From Candidatus Riflebacteria bacterium HGW-Riflebacteria-2 (GTDB taxonomy: Bacteria; Muiribacteriota; Ozemobacteria; Ozemobacterales; Ozemobacteraceae): a stretch of DNA of 64,000 nt. Position 1 is the first letter of the stretch; each line of letters begins with the position of its first letter. Under the pieces are notes generated by a model. The model was not told the DNA's origin and made no database searches. It saw only the letters and a program-made list of their open reading frames with translations. Below are positions 33,505-42,541 of this stretch, in pieces. Location: positions 1 to 64,000 of the forward strand of contig PGYA01000008.1 in assembly GCA_002839435.1 (NCBI GenBank), read 5' to 3'. The position numbers and the translations under genes are program-made.

Positions 33505-35856
33505 ATGGAAGAAAAGACTTTAGAATGCCGACACTGCCATGAGATGAATTATCCCATGGTCGAATTCTGCCGTGCCTGTGGCGAATCATTGCATACAAAG
33601 CCCGATATGACCAACAACGGACTGCTGGTCAAGTGGACTCATCACGCGATCGATGCCATGTTCTGGCTGGTCGATGAAACAGTCCGCTGGTGGGAAATTG
33701 GCCGGCTTTCCATCAGGCTGAAGTCACTGAGAAGGCAACGTGCCAGTCTTCTTGACCTGTTCGAAAGCGAAGAAAACTTTGGCAGCGAAGCCAGTCTTGA
33801 ACAAAAACAGTCTCTTGTCGGTATTACCGAAGAACTGGCAAGGCTTTCCAGCCGCGAAGAATTTGTTCGCAGTCGCTGTTGGGCTATCGCACCGGAGCTG
33901 ATGTTTGTCGGCATTTTCGTCGTTTTTCTCTACGGCATTCTAGCCATGAACCCAGTCCGCAGTCTTCTACCCAAAGCCGGCATAGAGCCTGGCATATTCA
34001 GCGGACAGGTCAGCAGGGTGCGTGATCTGCCGCTCACTCTGCATTCAGTTATTACCTGCGCCGAATGGTTTGACAACAAGCTATATATCGGTGGCGATGG
34101 CGGCTTAACTGTGGTCGATCCAGCAACCGGGCAAGCCTCGGCTGCCAGCGAACTGCCTGATGATTTTTTTGTGCGCGACCTCGTTATCAACGATAATTCC
34201 CTTTTTATCGCTGGATTTCCCGGCATCTATATTCTCGAAAATACCGTTATTAAACCAATGTATCGCGAATCACAGTTGCCGGTCAAACTCGTCAACACGC
34301 TCGCTGTTACCGGCTACAACCGCCTGCTGATCGGAACCATAGGCAGCGGCCTTTTGCGCGGCAACGACGATTCAGCCGTAATGGTTCTCGGCACGCATGG
34401 TAGAACAATCCGCGATTTCGGCCGACAGGGAAACGAACTCTGGATAATGCATGAAGACGGAATACTTACCGGGCGGGGCGACAGTTTTGAAACACTGAAC
34501 CTGCAGGTTCTCGCTGGCCGCCACCTGCGACGCATGGTAACGACTGACCGCAATGTATTCATCGGCACCGACGAAGGTGTTGTCGCCGGCTACCGCAATT
34601 CGCGCAACTGGGTCTGGACGCTGCTTTCGGCAGGTCGTCCCGGCTATGTCAATGACCTCATAGTTTCCGGCGACAATCTGTTCATCGGCTCAGACGAAGG
34701 GGTGTATCGCTTCAGCAAAGGTCGTATGGAAAGGCTTTCCTCGATTCCATGTCAGGCTCTCGCTCTTACCAGCTCTTTTCTAGCAGCGGTAAACCCCGAA
34801 TCGATAATGATGTTTTACTTTGCCGGTTCAACTCAGGATATTTCAGGAACGACAAAAATACCTGAAATAGGAACCTTTACTCAAGTGATTCCGGTTGTGT
34901 CGCTGTTACCGTTGCCCGGCCTGCAGGTAGGACGCCTGCCCGACTTTCGCCAGCTTGAGCAGGCCAGCGAAACCAGTGCCCTTACTGAAAGTGCCGCGGC
35001 GACAGCAACCTTTTCGCCACTTGAACGGCCACATGTGCCGCTGCCTACAGAACTGCAGCGACCTGTGTTTTCAGGCATCGCCCGCAAAGACAACAAATTT
35101 CTGCTCACCACAAAAAACCGCGGAGCCTGGACTTATGATGGCAACGCCTGGTATCAGGTTAGCGGTGTTCCGCAGACCGGAGCACATTCAATGGCACGCA
35201 ACAGTTCTAATTGTTTCGTATATGGTTCCTCAGCCGGCGTTTATCAGATCATAGACAATGCGGCACAGCTTATGATAAGCGCAACAGAAACCCAGAATCT
35301 CCTCCATCTGAGCGCCAACGAAGATAACAGCCTGCTTCTGCTTTTCCGTGACGGCAGCATCAAACATTTCAAAAACGACATAATCAGCGACAAATTAAAG
35401 ATACCAGACGAATTCGCTGGCGAATTCCATTCACTGTGGGAAATCGACAAGCGCTGCCTCGTATTGGTAGATAAGGGAGTGCTGCTGCACGAGTCAGAGC
35501 ACCAGTGGAACCTGGTCTTTTTTAAAGGCCGGCTCGATAATCTCAAAGTGGTTGCCGCCGAACCCGGCCCCGATAAAAATCTTTTCATAGCATTAAACGA
35601 CGGTCGGATATTTGAGTATACCGCCGGAAAGCTTGATTTTACTGGTGTAATCGATGATCAACCGGTTTCCTTGAATTACGAAGGGTGCCTCTGGGTGGCC
35701 GGCCGCGATTCTTTGTATTTTCTCGAAAATAAAAGTTTTGTAACGACTCCGTTTCATACGAAAGACCTTATTCTGGGGGCGTTCCCGCAGATTGACAAGA
35801 ACAATCTTCTCGTATTTACAGACGCCGGGGTAAATTTGCTATCTGGACGACAATGA
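33505..35856 (+). CDS. Zinc-ribbon, single-TM protein with a large extracytoplasmic beta-propeller
   Basis: A 783-residue protein. Residues 8-28 (CRHCHEMNYPMVEFCRACGE) are a CxxC...CxxC zinc ribbon, cytoplasmic by position. A charged helical linker follows, then one TM helix (LMFVGIFVVFLYGILA, ~131-147). The remaining ~620 residues are a run of short repeats of the type 'LYIGGDGGLTVVDPATG', 'LFIGSDEGVYRF' and 'VFIGTDEGVVAG', as in regulator-type beta-propellers. A linker at ~470-510 splits them into two groups. This is consistent with a sensor or scaffold joining an outside propeller to a cytoplasmic Zn finger. No catalytic domain is seen. Function unknown. Confidence 0.7.
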   Translation: MEEKTLECRHCHEMNYPMVEFCRACGESLHTKPDMTNNGLLVKWTHHAIDAMFWLVDETVRWWEIGRLSIRLKSLRRQRASLLDLFESEENFGSEASLEQKQSLVGITEELARLSSREEFVRSRCWAIAPELMFVGIFVVFLYGILAMNPVRSLLPKAGIEPGIFSGQVSRVRDLPLTLHSVITCAEWFDNKLYIGGDGGLTVVDPATGQASAASELPDDFFVRDLVINDNSLFIAGFPGIYILENTVIKPMYRESQLPVKLVNTLAVTGYNRLLIGTIGSGLLRGNDDSAVMVLGTHGRTIRDFGRQGNELWIMHEDGILTGRGDSFETLNLQVLAGRHLRRMVTTDRNVFIGTDEGVVAGYRNSRNWVWTLLSAGRPGYVNDLIVSGDNLFIGSDEGVYRFSKGRMERLSSIPCQALALTSSFLAAVNPESIMMFYFAGSTQDISGTTKIPEIGTFTQVIPVVSLLPLPGLQVGRLPDFRQLEQASETSALTESAAATATFSPLERPHVPLPTELQRPVFSGIARKDNKFLLTTKNRGAWTYDGNAWYQVSGVPQTGAHSMARNSSNCFVYGSSAGVYQIIDNAAQLMISATETQNLLHLSANEDNSLLLLFRDGSIKHFKNDIISDKLKIPDEFAGEFHSLWEIDKRCLVLVDKGVLLHESEHQWNLVFFKGRLDNLKVVAAEPGPDKNLFIALNDGRIFEYTAGKLDFTGVIDDQPVSLNYEGCLWVAGRDSLYFLENKSFVTTPFHTKDLILGAFPQIDKNNLLVFTDAGVNLLSGRQ

Positions 35857-35943
35857 ATTTGACGAGTAAAATTGCTCGTATGATTGCAAGATATTGCCGA
35901 TACTATTAGGGATAGCTACACCTAACCCGGAAATCCGCTGAAT

Positions 35944-36315
35944 ATGACCAAAGAATATCTGCCGGTATTTGCTGAAGAAATTTTCATCGTCAACCTGTAC
36001 GGAACTGACGATGAAATTGAAGAATTCAACGAATTGATGAAGGCCAATCACATCGAGAAAAATCTGATGTCGATGGCCCTGATAATCGAGGAAATTAAAC
36101 GGCGGAACTTTCTCAAGATTGGCTGGCATTGCTGCTGGCGCTGTCAGTATTACCAGAACTGTAAGATCAACTGGTATCGCGGTGAACGCAACATGGAAAT
36201 GCGCAACTGCTGCACATACTGCCAGAATTTCTGGGATTGTCACAAAAAATTCTGCGCCGAAGACGGCGTGAACCCGAAAAAAGAAGACCCGTCAAAAGAA
36301 GACTCTGAGAAATAG
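35944..36315 (+). CDS. Small protein with duplicated Cys knuckle
   Basis: A 123-residue protein not recognised. The N-terminal ~60 residues are acidic and helical. The middle holds two copies of the same Cys pattern, CCxxCQxxxxC: CCWRCQYYQNC at ~63-73 and CCTYCQNFWDC at ~89-99, with one more Cys six residues after the second. This looks like a duplicated metal or iron-sulfur knuckle. The C-terminus is Lys/Asp/Glu-rich. It lies 87 bases after the propeller gene and 24 before the YjbH-like gene on the same strand. Confidence 0.65.
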   Translation: MTKEYLPVFAEEIFIVNLYGTDDEIEEFNELMKANHIEKNLMSMALIIEEIKRRNFLKIGWHCCWRCQYYQNCKINWYRGERNMEMRNCCTYCQNFWDCHKKFCAEDGVNPKKEDPSKEDSEK

Positions 36316-36339
36316 TATAAAAGAGGTTTTTGTAACCTT

Positions 36340-37095
36340 ATGGCAATATCAGCTGACCGCAACAAGTTCCTTTTGCTTCGCCTGCTACTGCTGACAGCGG
36401 CAGTTATATGCATTCACCCGGCTGTTTATGCCGGCCTGACCGTACAGGGCCCATCAGGATTCATTCAGGTTCCTTCGCACCGCACGGTTGATGCAAAAGA
36501 AATCGAACTGGCTGTTCATACCCGCATGTATAAAGTGCCGGTAACAGAAAAAGACGCTTCTCTCTCGCACATGGCCTTTGCATTTTCCCCTTTTCGTGAT
36601 TTTGAAATAGGCTTACAAAAGGCTATGGACTCAAGCAATACCGCTAATGACCCAGACCCGCTGATCAACTTTAAAGTCCGACTGCCCGCAATCGGCAGTG
36701 GAGAACTGACAGAAATCGCAGTTGGCGGGGTTTTCGATACGAACCCCAATAATTATCATACTCTGTATTTTTCGATCGGCGGGTTCGGACTGGGCTGGAA
36801 CTTCGGTGGAAATCCCTGGTCTGGCATGGCGAACTACGGCGGTTATGACCGCAAGAAACACGAACCCCAGTCTTTATGCCTGCTGATTGGCGCGGCTTAT
36901 CCCGAGCGATTGCCGGGAGAACGCGGTTATCGTGGTCAATTTCTGCTCGATTACAATGGCGATGTCGTCTCGGCCGGATGGCGATACAGCTCACACCGTG
37001 GCTTCTGGGTAGATGCTGCCGTCCACAGCAAGAGCAATTACAATGATTTTTATGACTACCGCCCGCTGATTCTTGGTCTTGGAGCTAATTTTTAA
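36340..37095 (+). CDS. YjbH-like outer-membrane protein candidate
   Basis: A 251-residue protein with a signal peptide (LLRLLLLTAAVICIHPAVYA, to ~residue 30). The mature N-terminus GLTVQGPSGFIQVPSHRTVDA resembles the 'GltGli.vPta...' opening of YjbH-like proteins. The rest alternates polar and aromatic residues as in a small beta-barrel (FAFSPFRDFEIGLQ, GFGLGWNFGGN, GDVVSAGWRYSSHRGFWVDAAVH) and ends in LGLGANF, a Phe-terminated strand typical for BAM substrates. It is about a third of the length of full YjbH. Ribosome site AGAGG is weakly spaced. Confidence 0.6.
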   Translation: MAISADRNKFLLLRLLLLTAAVICIHPAVYAGLTVQGPSGFIQVPSHRTVDAKEIELAVHTRMYKVPVTEKDASLSHMAFAFSPFRDFEIGLQKAMDSSNTANDPDPLINFKVRLPAIGSGELTEIAVGGVFDTNPNNYHTLYFSIGGFGLGWNFGGNPWSGMANYGGYDRKKHEPQSLCLLIGAAYPERLPGERGYRGQFLLDYNGDVVSAGWRYSSHRGFWVDAAVHSKSNYNDFYDYRPLILGLGANF

Positions 37096-37167
37096 GCTGC
37101 CTGCTTTTTTTGCCGAATCTTCCAGCAACTGATATAATATGCCATCTCTGATATGGAGGCTGGCAAA

Positions 37168-38733
37168 ATGAGGCTGTTCACCACCGAGGAAATGCGGGCT
37201 GCTGACCGGCATGCAATCGAAGAAGTCGGAATACCCGGGCTGGTTCTGATGGAAAATGCTGGAATAAAGTCGCTGATAACCCTTGAGAAGATTCTTGGCG
37301 GCCTTAAAGGCAAGAGGTTCACCATCGTCTGCGGCAAGGGCAATAATGGCGGCGATGGTCTGGTGATAGCACGCCATCTTTTTAACAACAACGTGCCAGT
37401 TCAGGTGTTTATTGTGGCCCCTCCAGCAGAAATGTCAGAAGAGGCCCGACACAACTGCGAAATTCTTGAAAAAATCGGTCTGGAACCAGTCCTGTTGAAA
37501 AGCCGACGCGACATCGACCGCCTCAGAATCGCCATGGAATTTTCTGAATGTGTCATCGACTGTGTCTTTGGCATCGGAGTAAAGGGCGATATTACCGGAG
37601 TTGCCGCCGAAATAGTAAGGGCCATGAATGATACCCGGGCCTGCCGCGTCGCTATAGATGTGCCTTCTGGGCTTTGTGCAACAACCGGCAGCCTTTCAGA
37701 CCCATGCTTTAACGCGCAATACACAATCACCATGGGTGCCCCCAAGATTGGCCTTTTTGTTTTTCCGGGAAAACGTGCGGCCGGAGAAGTCTGGGTCGCC
37801 GATATCTCACTGCCGGAAGTTTCTGCCAACAGCTCCGACTGCCAGCATTTTCTGCTGACAGCTGAAATGATCTCTTCCATTCTGCCGCTACGTGATGATG
37901 CCATGCACAAAGGGAACGGCGGCAAAGTGGTATTGATGGCTGGCTCCAATGAATATCCCGGCGCCGGAATCATAGCCTCTTACGGAGCGCTGCGCTCAGG
38001 CGCGGGTCTGGTTCAACTGCTGCTGCCAGATTGCCTGCGCGGCAATCTTTCCTGCCAGGTGCTTCCAGAGGTTATTGTTAACTACCTGCCTTCCCACGAT
38101 GGCGGATTTGCCATAGATGCCGGGCAGGCATCCGAGATAGCCGGGCATACCGGTTGTCTGCTGGTTGGCCCGGGCTGGGGGCGCAGTAATACGCGCGCCG
38201 AGTCTCTGAAACAACTGTTGAAACACTGGAAAAATCTGGCTGTGGTCGATGCCGATGCTCTCAACCTGATCAGCGATCATAAACTGCTCAAAAATGCCGC
38301 CGGCCCTTTGATCATAACTCCTCATATCGGAGAGATGGCAAGGCTTACCGGCAAAGCCGTCGATGAGATTAAAGACGACCAGATCGGTATTGCCAGAGAT
38401 TTTGCCACAAAACACAAACTGACTGTGGTTTTAAAGTCAGCGGTAACCGTCATTGCCGAGCCTGGTGGCAAAGTTTATATCTGTAGTCGACCCAACTCCG
38501 GCATGGCACGAGGCGGCAGCGGAGATCTACTTGCCGGGCTGATCTGCGGACTGGCGGCATCTGGCATACCATCTCTGCACGCGGCACTTGCCGGCGTCTT
38601 TCTTTTTGCCGAAGCCGGAGAAATTGCGCGCAATGAGCTTGGCGCTGACGCTATGACAGTCAGCGAAACCGCTTCGTATCTTCCCGCCGCCTTTAAAAAA
38701 CTACGTGGAAATGAACCTGTAAACAACAGTTAA
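37168..38733 (+). CDS. nnr: Bifunctional NAD(P)H-hydrate epimerase and ADP-dependent dehydratase
   Basis: A 521-residue fusion. The ATG at 37168 is chosen because GGAGG lies eight bases upstream; the ATG at 37153 is itself part of that site. The N-terminal YjeF_N epimerase (~1-215) has VCGKGNNGGDGLVIARHL and VIDCVFGIGVKGD. The C-terminal YjeF_C/CARKD dehydratase (~225-515) has GNGGKVVLMAGSNEYPGAG, VVDADALNLIS, ITPHIGEMARLTG and SGMARGGSGDLLAGLICG (substrate and ATP/ADP site). It repairs damaged NADHX and NADPHX. Length and order are those of E. coli NnrDE. Confidence 0.93.
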   Translation: MRLFTTEEMRAADRHAIEEVGIPGLVLMENAGIKSLITLEKILGGLKGKRFTIVCGKGNNGGDGLVIARHLFNNNVPVQVFIVAPPAEMSEEARHNCEILEKIGLEPVLLKSRRDIDRLRIAMEFSECVIDCVFGIGVKGDITGVAAEIVRAMNDTRACRVAIDVPSGLCATTGSLSDPCFNAQYTITMGAPKIGLFVFPGKRAAGEVWVADISLPEVSANSSDCQHFLLTAEMISSILPLRDDAMHKGNGGKVVLMAGSNEYPGAGIIASYGALRSGAGLVQLLLPDCLRGNLSCQVLPEVIVNYLPSHDGGFAIDAGQASEIAGHTGCLLVGPGWGRSNTRAESLKQLLKHWKNLAVVDADALNLISDHKLLKNAAGPLIITPHIGEMARLTGKAVDEIKDDQIGIARDFATKHKLTVVLKSAVTVIAEPGGKVYICSRPNSGMARGGSGDLLAGLICGLAASGIPSLHAALAGVFLFAEAGEIARNELGADAMTVSETASYLPAAFKKLRGNEPVNNS

Positions 38734-38739
38734 AAAGTG

Positions 38740-38769
38740 TTGGAATTTTTTTAATGCACAGTGCATAAT
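38740..38769 (+). promoter_or_regulatory. Promoter of the metallo-hydrolase/rlmH/che gene group
   Basis: TTGGAA (38740-38745), 18 bases, CATAAT (38764-38769). The spacer carries TTTAATGCACA (38750-38760), identical to the 11-mer in the murD promoter spacer, and a small palindrome ATGCACAGTGCAT (38754-38766) that overlaps the -10. Confidence 0.5.
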
Positions 38770-38807
38770 GAACGAACGACAAAATATCCTGGAAGCGGGT
38801 AACAGAT

Positions 38808-39671
38808 TTGATAGGAATAACATTTATCGGTTCTGGCAGCAAAGGCAACTGCGCACTGCTGGAACTTACAGGCAGATATTTTCTGCTGGATGCCGGACTT
38901 TCCTGCAAGCGTGTTAAGGAGTATCTCGAAGATCGCGGGCTTGGCTTCGAAGATCTGTCAGGTATATTCATAACACATGAACACGAGGATCACATAAAAG
39001 GATTGCGGGTTCTGCTGAGCCGCAGGGCTGACCTGCCAGTTTATTGCACCCGCGGCACCATGTGCGCCCTTAAATCCAAAAACTTTGCAATCGCCAACCA
39101 CGTCGAACTTATGTATGGCCGCAGTCTTGATCTTGACAGGTGCAGCTGTATTCCGTTCAAGGTTCCGCACGATGCGACAGAACCTGCCGGCTTGCGTTTT
39201 TCTGCAGATGACAAAATCATGTGTCTGGCTACTGACCTGGGGCACGTAACCCCCGAGGTCGTCGAACACATGAAAGATGCTGACCTCGCCTGCATAGAAA
39301 GCAATTATGACGAAGACATGTTGCGCAGCTGCTCGTATCCGGTCTGGCTCAAACGTAGAATAAGAAGCCCGATGGGGCACCTGCCCAACGAAGGCGTGCG
39401 CGGAATACTGTCACGCATGCAAAAGGTTCCAGAAATCGTGGTTCTTATGCACGTCAGCCAGGAATCGAACACCCCTGAACTGATCAAAGAATCGCTTGAG
39501 CCGTTTTTTGCAAATTCAGGGGCGAGGTTTCGGACCGCACGTTTCAGCATAACTCAACAGGACAGTTATGGTGAAAGACTCACAGTTGGCTCAATCCTCC
39601 CCGCAACCCTTAAACAGGCGCTTCTCCTGCAGGATAAAAACCAGAAAACTTTCAATTCAGCAGTCAGATGA
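38808..39671 (+). CDS. Metallo-beta-lactamase-fold hydrolase, YycJ/WalJ-like
   Basis: A 287-residue protein with a TTG start at 38808 and GGAAG upstream. ITFIGSGSKGNCALLEL is the YycJ-type N-terminus. FITHEHEDHIKGL (HxHxDH, ~46-58) is the first metal site; CLATDLGHVTPEVVEHM and ACIESNYDEDML follow, with His in PMGHLPNEG. The family has 5'-3' DNA exonuclease activity in Bacillus relatives. It overlaps rlmH by four bases. In Firmicutes the same two genes also sit near each other, a conserved association. Confidence 0.85.
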   Translation: MIGITFIGSGSKGNCALLELTGRYFLLDAGLSCKRVKEYLEDRGLGFEDLSGIFITHEHEDHIKGLRVLLSRRADLPVYCTRGTMCALKSKNFAIANHVELMYGRSLDLDRCSCIPFKVPHDATEPAGLRFSADDKIMCLATDLGHVTPEVVEHMKDADLACIESNYDEDMLRSCSYPVWLKRRIRSPMGHLPNEGVRGILSRMQKVPEIVVLMHVSQESNTPELIKESLEPFFANSGARFRTARFSITQQDSYGERLTVGSILPATLKQALLLQDKNQKTFNSAVR

Positions 39672-40093
39672 AAGTCGAGATTTTGATGATCGGCAAAATT
39701 TCTGACAAACCCTACCAGAAGCTTGTCGATTCATATCTTGAACGCTGTAGTCGACGACTGCCCGTCGAAATAACGGCCTGCCGAAACCACGACGAACTTT
39801 TCAAAAGGCTGACCGGGCGCGAAAGTGTAATAATTCTTGATGAACACGCACAAAGCCATGCTACAGCCGGCTTTGTGCGCTGGCTCGACACAAAAATCAA
39901 AAGCGGCCTTAACCGACTCACCATATGCCTCGGCGCAGCTGACGGGCATGACCCAAGGGTTCGTGCTGCGGCCGGAGAAAAACTTTCTCTGTCGCCGCTG
40001 ACCATGAACCACCAGCTTGCACTGCTGGTGCTTTCAGAACAGCTTTATCGTGCCATATCCATAATGTTCGGGGAGCCTTATCACAAAGAATGA
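39668..40093 (+). CDS. rlmH: 23S rRNA pseudouridine-1915 N3-methyltransferase RlmH
   Basis: A 141-residue SPOUT methyltransferase, slightly shorter than the usual ~155. It has IGKISDKPYQKLVDSYLERC at the N-terminus, IILDEHAQSHATAGFVRWLD in the middle, ICLGAADGHDPRVRA (the AdoMet-binding knot, 'fvIGGadG') and AISIMFGEPYHKE at the C-terminus ('R...G.pYHk'). It methylates pseudouridine in helix 69. The canonical GGxxG is changed to GAADG. It sits between the metallo-hydrolase and cheR with ATGA overlaps on both sides. Confidence 0.92.
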   Translation: MKVEILMIGKISDKPYQKLVDSYLERCSRRLPVEITACRNHDELFKRLTGRESVIILDEHAQSHATAGFVRWLDTKIKSGLNRLTICLGAADGHDPRVRAAAGEKLSLSPLTMNHQLALLVLSEQLYRAISIMFGEPYHKE

Positions 40094-40944
40094 TACTTGT
40101 CGCGCAAAAACACATAGATCGTATCAGAGAGCTGGTGCACAATTATTCAGGAATCATACTTGAACGTGTAACCAGTCGTAATGTCGATAAAAAAATCCAG
40201 AACCAGATGAAAAATTTCGGCGTTAACAGAGCTGACGACTATATAATTATTCTCGAGGGGTTTGAGCATAACAGCAAGGCAATGGATGACCTGATTGCCG
40301 AACTTACGGTAAGCGAGAGCTATTTTTTCAGAAACCCGATACAGTTCGAATACATATTGGAAACTCTTCTGCCCGAGCTTTACAAACGCAACGGCAGCAG
40401 CATGCCGATCAGGGTCTGGAGTGCCGGATGTTCGCGCGGCGAAGAAGCTTATTCCCTGGCCATGACCATGCGCTGCTTTCAGCGTCAGCATCCAGATGTA
40501 AGATTCACCATAAATGCTGGCGATATCAATGCAAAGAACCTGGCTGCCGCCCGGGAAGCCGTCTATGGCAAAAGGTCGCTGCGCGAAAAGCTGACTGCAT
40601 TTGAAGAGCGCTTTGGCTTCGAACTTGGCGAAAGAAATGAAAAAGGCGACTGCACTGTTTCTGACACGTTAAAAGAGATGGTAACCCTGCAGAAACTCAA
40701 CCTCAAAAATATTCGGGGGTTGAATTGCCTGGCCGGGTCGGATATCATCTTCTGCAGAAACGTATTGATATACTTTGACGAACATTTGCGGGCGCAACTG
40801 GCCGAAAAGTTTTATCAGTGCCTTAACCCGGGAGGGGTCGTTTTTCTTGGTGAAAGCGAATGCTTCTCGGGAACTTCTGATTACTTTGAACTGGTAAATT
40901 ACAAAAAAACATACGCATATAGAAAGCATAATGGCAGCAGATAA
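40090..40944 (+). CDS. cheR: Chemotaxis-type protein-glutamate methyltransferase CheR
   Basis: A 284-residue protein. The N-terminal helical domain (FGVNRADDYIIIL) leads to LTVSESYFFRNPIQFEYI, the conserved T.n.T.FFR segment. The AdoMet domain has RVWSAGCSRGEEAYSLAM, INAGDINAKNLAAARE and IIFCRNVLIYFDE, and ends in GGVVFLGESECF. It methylates receptor glutamates. cheB follows directly, but no cheA, cheW or receptor gene is present, so the pair may serve a distant array or an alternative cell-function pathway. Confidence 0.92.
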   Translation: MILVAQKHIDRIRELVHNYSGIILERVTSRNVDKKIQNQMKNFGVNRADDYIIILEGFEHNSKAMDDLIAELTVSESYFFRNPIQFEYILETLLPELYKRNGSSMPIRVWSAGCSRGEEAYSLAMTMRCFQRQHPDVRFTINAGDINAKNLAAAREAVYGKRSLREKLTAFEERFGFELGERNEKGDCTVSDTLKEMVTLQKLNLKNIRGLNCLAGSDIIFCRNVLIYFDEHLRAQLAEKFYQCLNPGGVVFLGESECFSGTSDYFELVNYKKTYAYRKHNGSR

Positions 40945-40947
40945 ATA

Positions 40948-42009
40948 ATGACAACGCAGAAAAAAATCAAAGTACTGGTGGTTGATGACTCCGCCTTCAT
41001 GCGCACAGCAATAGAAAGGATGCTGGTCGCTGACCCGGTCATTGAACTGATCGGTTCGGCAGCCAACGGCCGCGAAGCAGTCGAAAAAGTGATTCGCCTG
41101 CGCCCCGATGTAGTAACCATGGACATCGAAATGCCGATCATGGATGGCCTGCATGCTTTGAAAGAAATAATGCGCCTTTGTCCCACACCGGTCCTGATGG
41201 TCAGTTCGCTGACCAAAGAAGGAGCCAAAACCACACTCGACGCGATGGAGCTGGGGGCTATAGATTATGTTCCCAAACCCGGCTCAACCTTGTCGGCAAG
41301 TATTCTCACCCTCAAAGAAGAATTGCTTCAGAAAATCCATGCAGCCGCAGGTTGCCAGCCAAAAGCGGTTAAACTTGAATATATCCCTGGCAAAAGGCAT
41401 GCCAAACGCGCATCGACGCCAGCTGATGAAATCATTAACCGCGCGGTGTTCATCGGAGCTTCAACCGGTGGGCCACCGGCCGTTCAGAAAATTCTCAGCC
41501 TGCTCGATCCGGCATTGCCGGCACCAATTGTTATCGCCCAGCACATGCCCAAAGCTTTTACCGCTGCTTTTGCCTCAAGACTGAACATGTTATGCGGCAT
41601 CAAAGTAAAGGAAGCTAACGACGGGGAAACCATGCAGAATTCTATTGCCTACATCTGCCCGGGTGACCACCAGACAAGGGTTACCCGCAGCATCGATGGC
41701 AAATACTGCTTCGCCATAGTCTCCAATAGCAACGAGCAGGATCGTTTTGCACCTTGCATCAACACACTGTTTTTCTCGGCAGCCAAGGAATTCGCCCACA
41801 AGGCTGTAGGTGTAATTCTAACTGGAATGGGTGAAGATGGCGTGCGTGGCCTGAAGAATATAAAGCTGATGGGAGGGCTTACAATAGCCCAGGATCGCGC
41901 TTCATCGGTAGTTTACGGCATGCCGCGTGCTGCTCTTGAACAGGAAGCAGCCGTTCGCATCCTCAACCTTGATGAAATATCCAAAGAGATCGAGCTGGCT
42001 TTGAAATAG
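40948..42009 (+). CDS. cheB: Protein-glutamate methylesterase/deamidase CheB
   Basis: A 353-residue response regulator. Receiver domain (~1-125): VLVVDDSAFMRTA, phosphoacceptor Asp in VVTMDIEMPIMDG (~57), MVSSLTKEG and KPGS. The linker leads to the esterase domain (~165-350): FIGASTGGPPAVQ (catalytic Ser), IAQHMPKAFTAAFA (catalytic His) and GVILTGMGEDGVRGL (catalytic Asp). It removes the methyl groups placed by CheR and is activated by phosphorylation. It starts three bases after cheR. Confidence 0.94.
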   Translation: MTTQKKIKVLVVDDSAFMRTAIERMLVADPVIELIGSAANGREAVEKVIRLRPDVVTMDIEMPIMDGLHALKEIMRLCPTPVLMVSSLTKEGAKTTLDAMELGAIDYVPKPGSTLSASILTLKEELLQKIHAAAGCQPKAVKLEYIPGKRHAKRASTPADEIINRAVFIGASTGGPPAVQKILSLLDPALPAPIVIAQHMPKAFTAAFASRLNMLCGIKVKEANDGETMQNSIAYICPGDHQTRVTRSIDGKYCFAIVSNSNEQDRFAPCINTLFFSAAKEFAHKAVGVILTGMGEDGVRGLKNIKLMGGLTIAQDRASSVVYGMPRAALEQEAAVRILNLDEISKEIELALK

Positions 42010-42036
42010 ACAAATATTAAGACAGGAGACAGGATT

Positions 42037-42534
42037 ATGAAAATCAATGCAGATGAATTGATGGAAATGGCCATTCAAATAGAAAAAAACGGCAAGGAAT
42101 ATTTTGCCGCAATGGCTGAACGCTCTGATAATCCAAAGGTTAAACAGATTTTCAGCTTTCTTGTGCGCGAAGAACAAACCCATCTCGAAAACTTCGTAAA
42201 AGTGCGCGACCGTCTCGCAGAAAAACATGATGAAAACTTTCAGATGGCAGACGAATACAACACTCCTGAGATGGATGCCTATGTTCAGGCAATGACTGAC
42301 GGCCGTGTTTTTCCAAATCTGCGGTCCCATGAAGAGCTGGTAGCTGAAATTAAAGATGACGAGCAGGCCATTTATCATGCCATAGGCTTCGAAAAAGATA
42401 CAGTGCTGTTCTTCGGCGACATCCTCGGCATACTTGGCCCGGATGACGAAAACCGCGCTTTGATCGAAGAACTTATCAGACAGGAAAAGATACACATAGC
42501 CAAGCTATACACCCTTCTCAGCAGTTTGAAATAA
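42037..42534 (+). CDS. Rubrerythrin-like diiron protein
   Basis: A 165-residue four-helix ferritin-like protein. Two pairs of iron-ligand motifs are visible: IEKNGKEYF with VREEQTHLENF, and DDEQAIYH with IRQEKIHIAKL (ExxH twice). There is no C-terminal rubredoxin domain. Such proteins reduce peroxide or store iron. AGGAG lies upstream of the ATG. It follows cheB by 27 bases; no functional link with chemotaxis is evident. Confidence 0.82.
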   Translation: MKINADELMEMAIQIEKNGKEYFAAMAERSDNPKVKQIFSFLVREEQTHLENFVKVRDRLAEKHDENFQMADEYNTPEMDAYVQAMTDGRVFPNLRSHEELVAEIKDDEQAIYHAIGFEKDTVLFFGDILGILGPDDENRALIEELIRQEKIHIAKLYTLLSSLK

Positions 42535-42541
42535 GCTGGGA

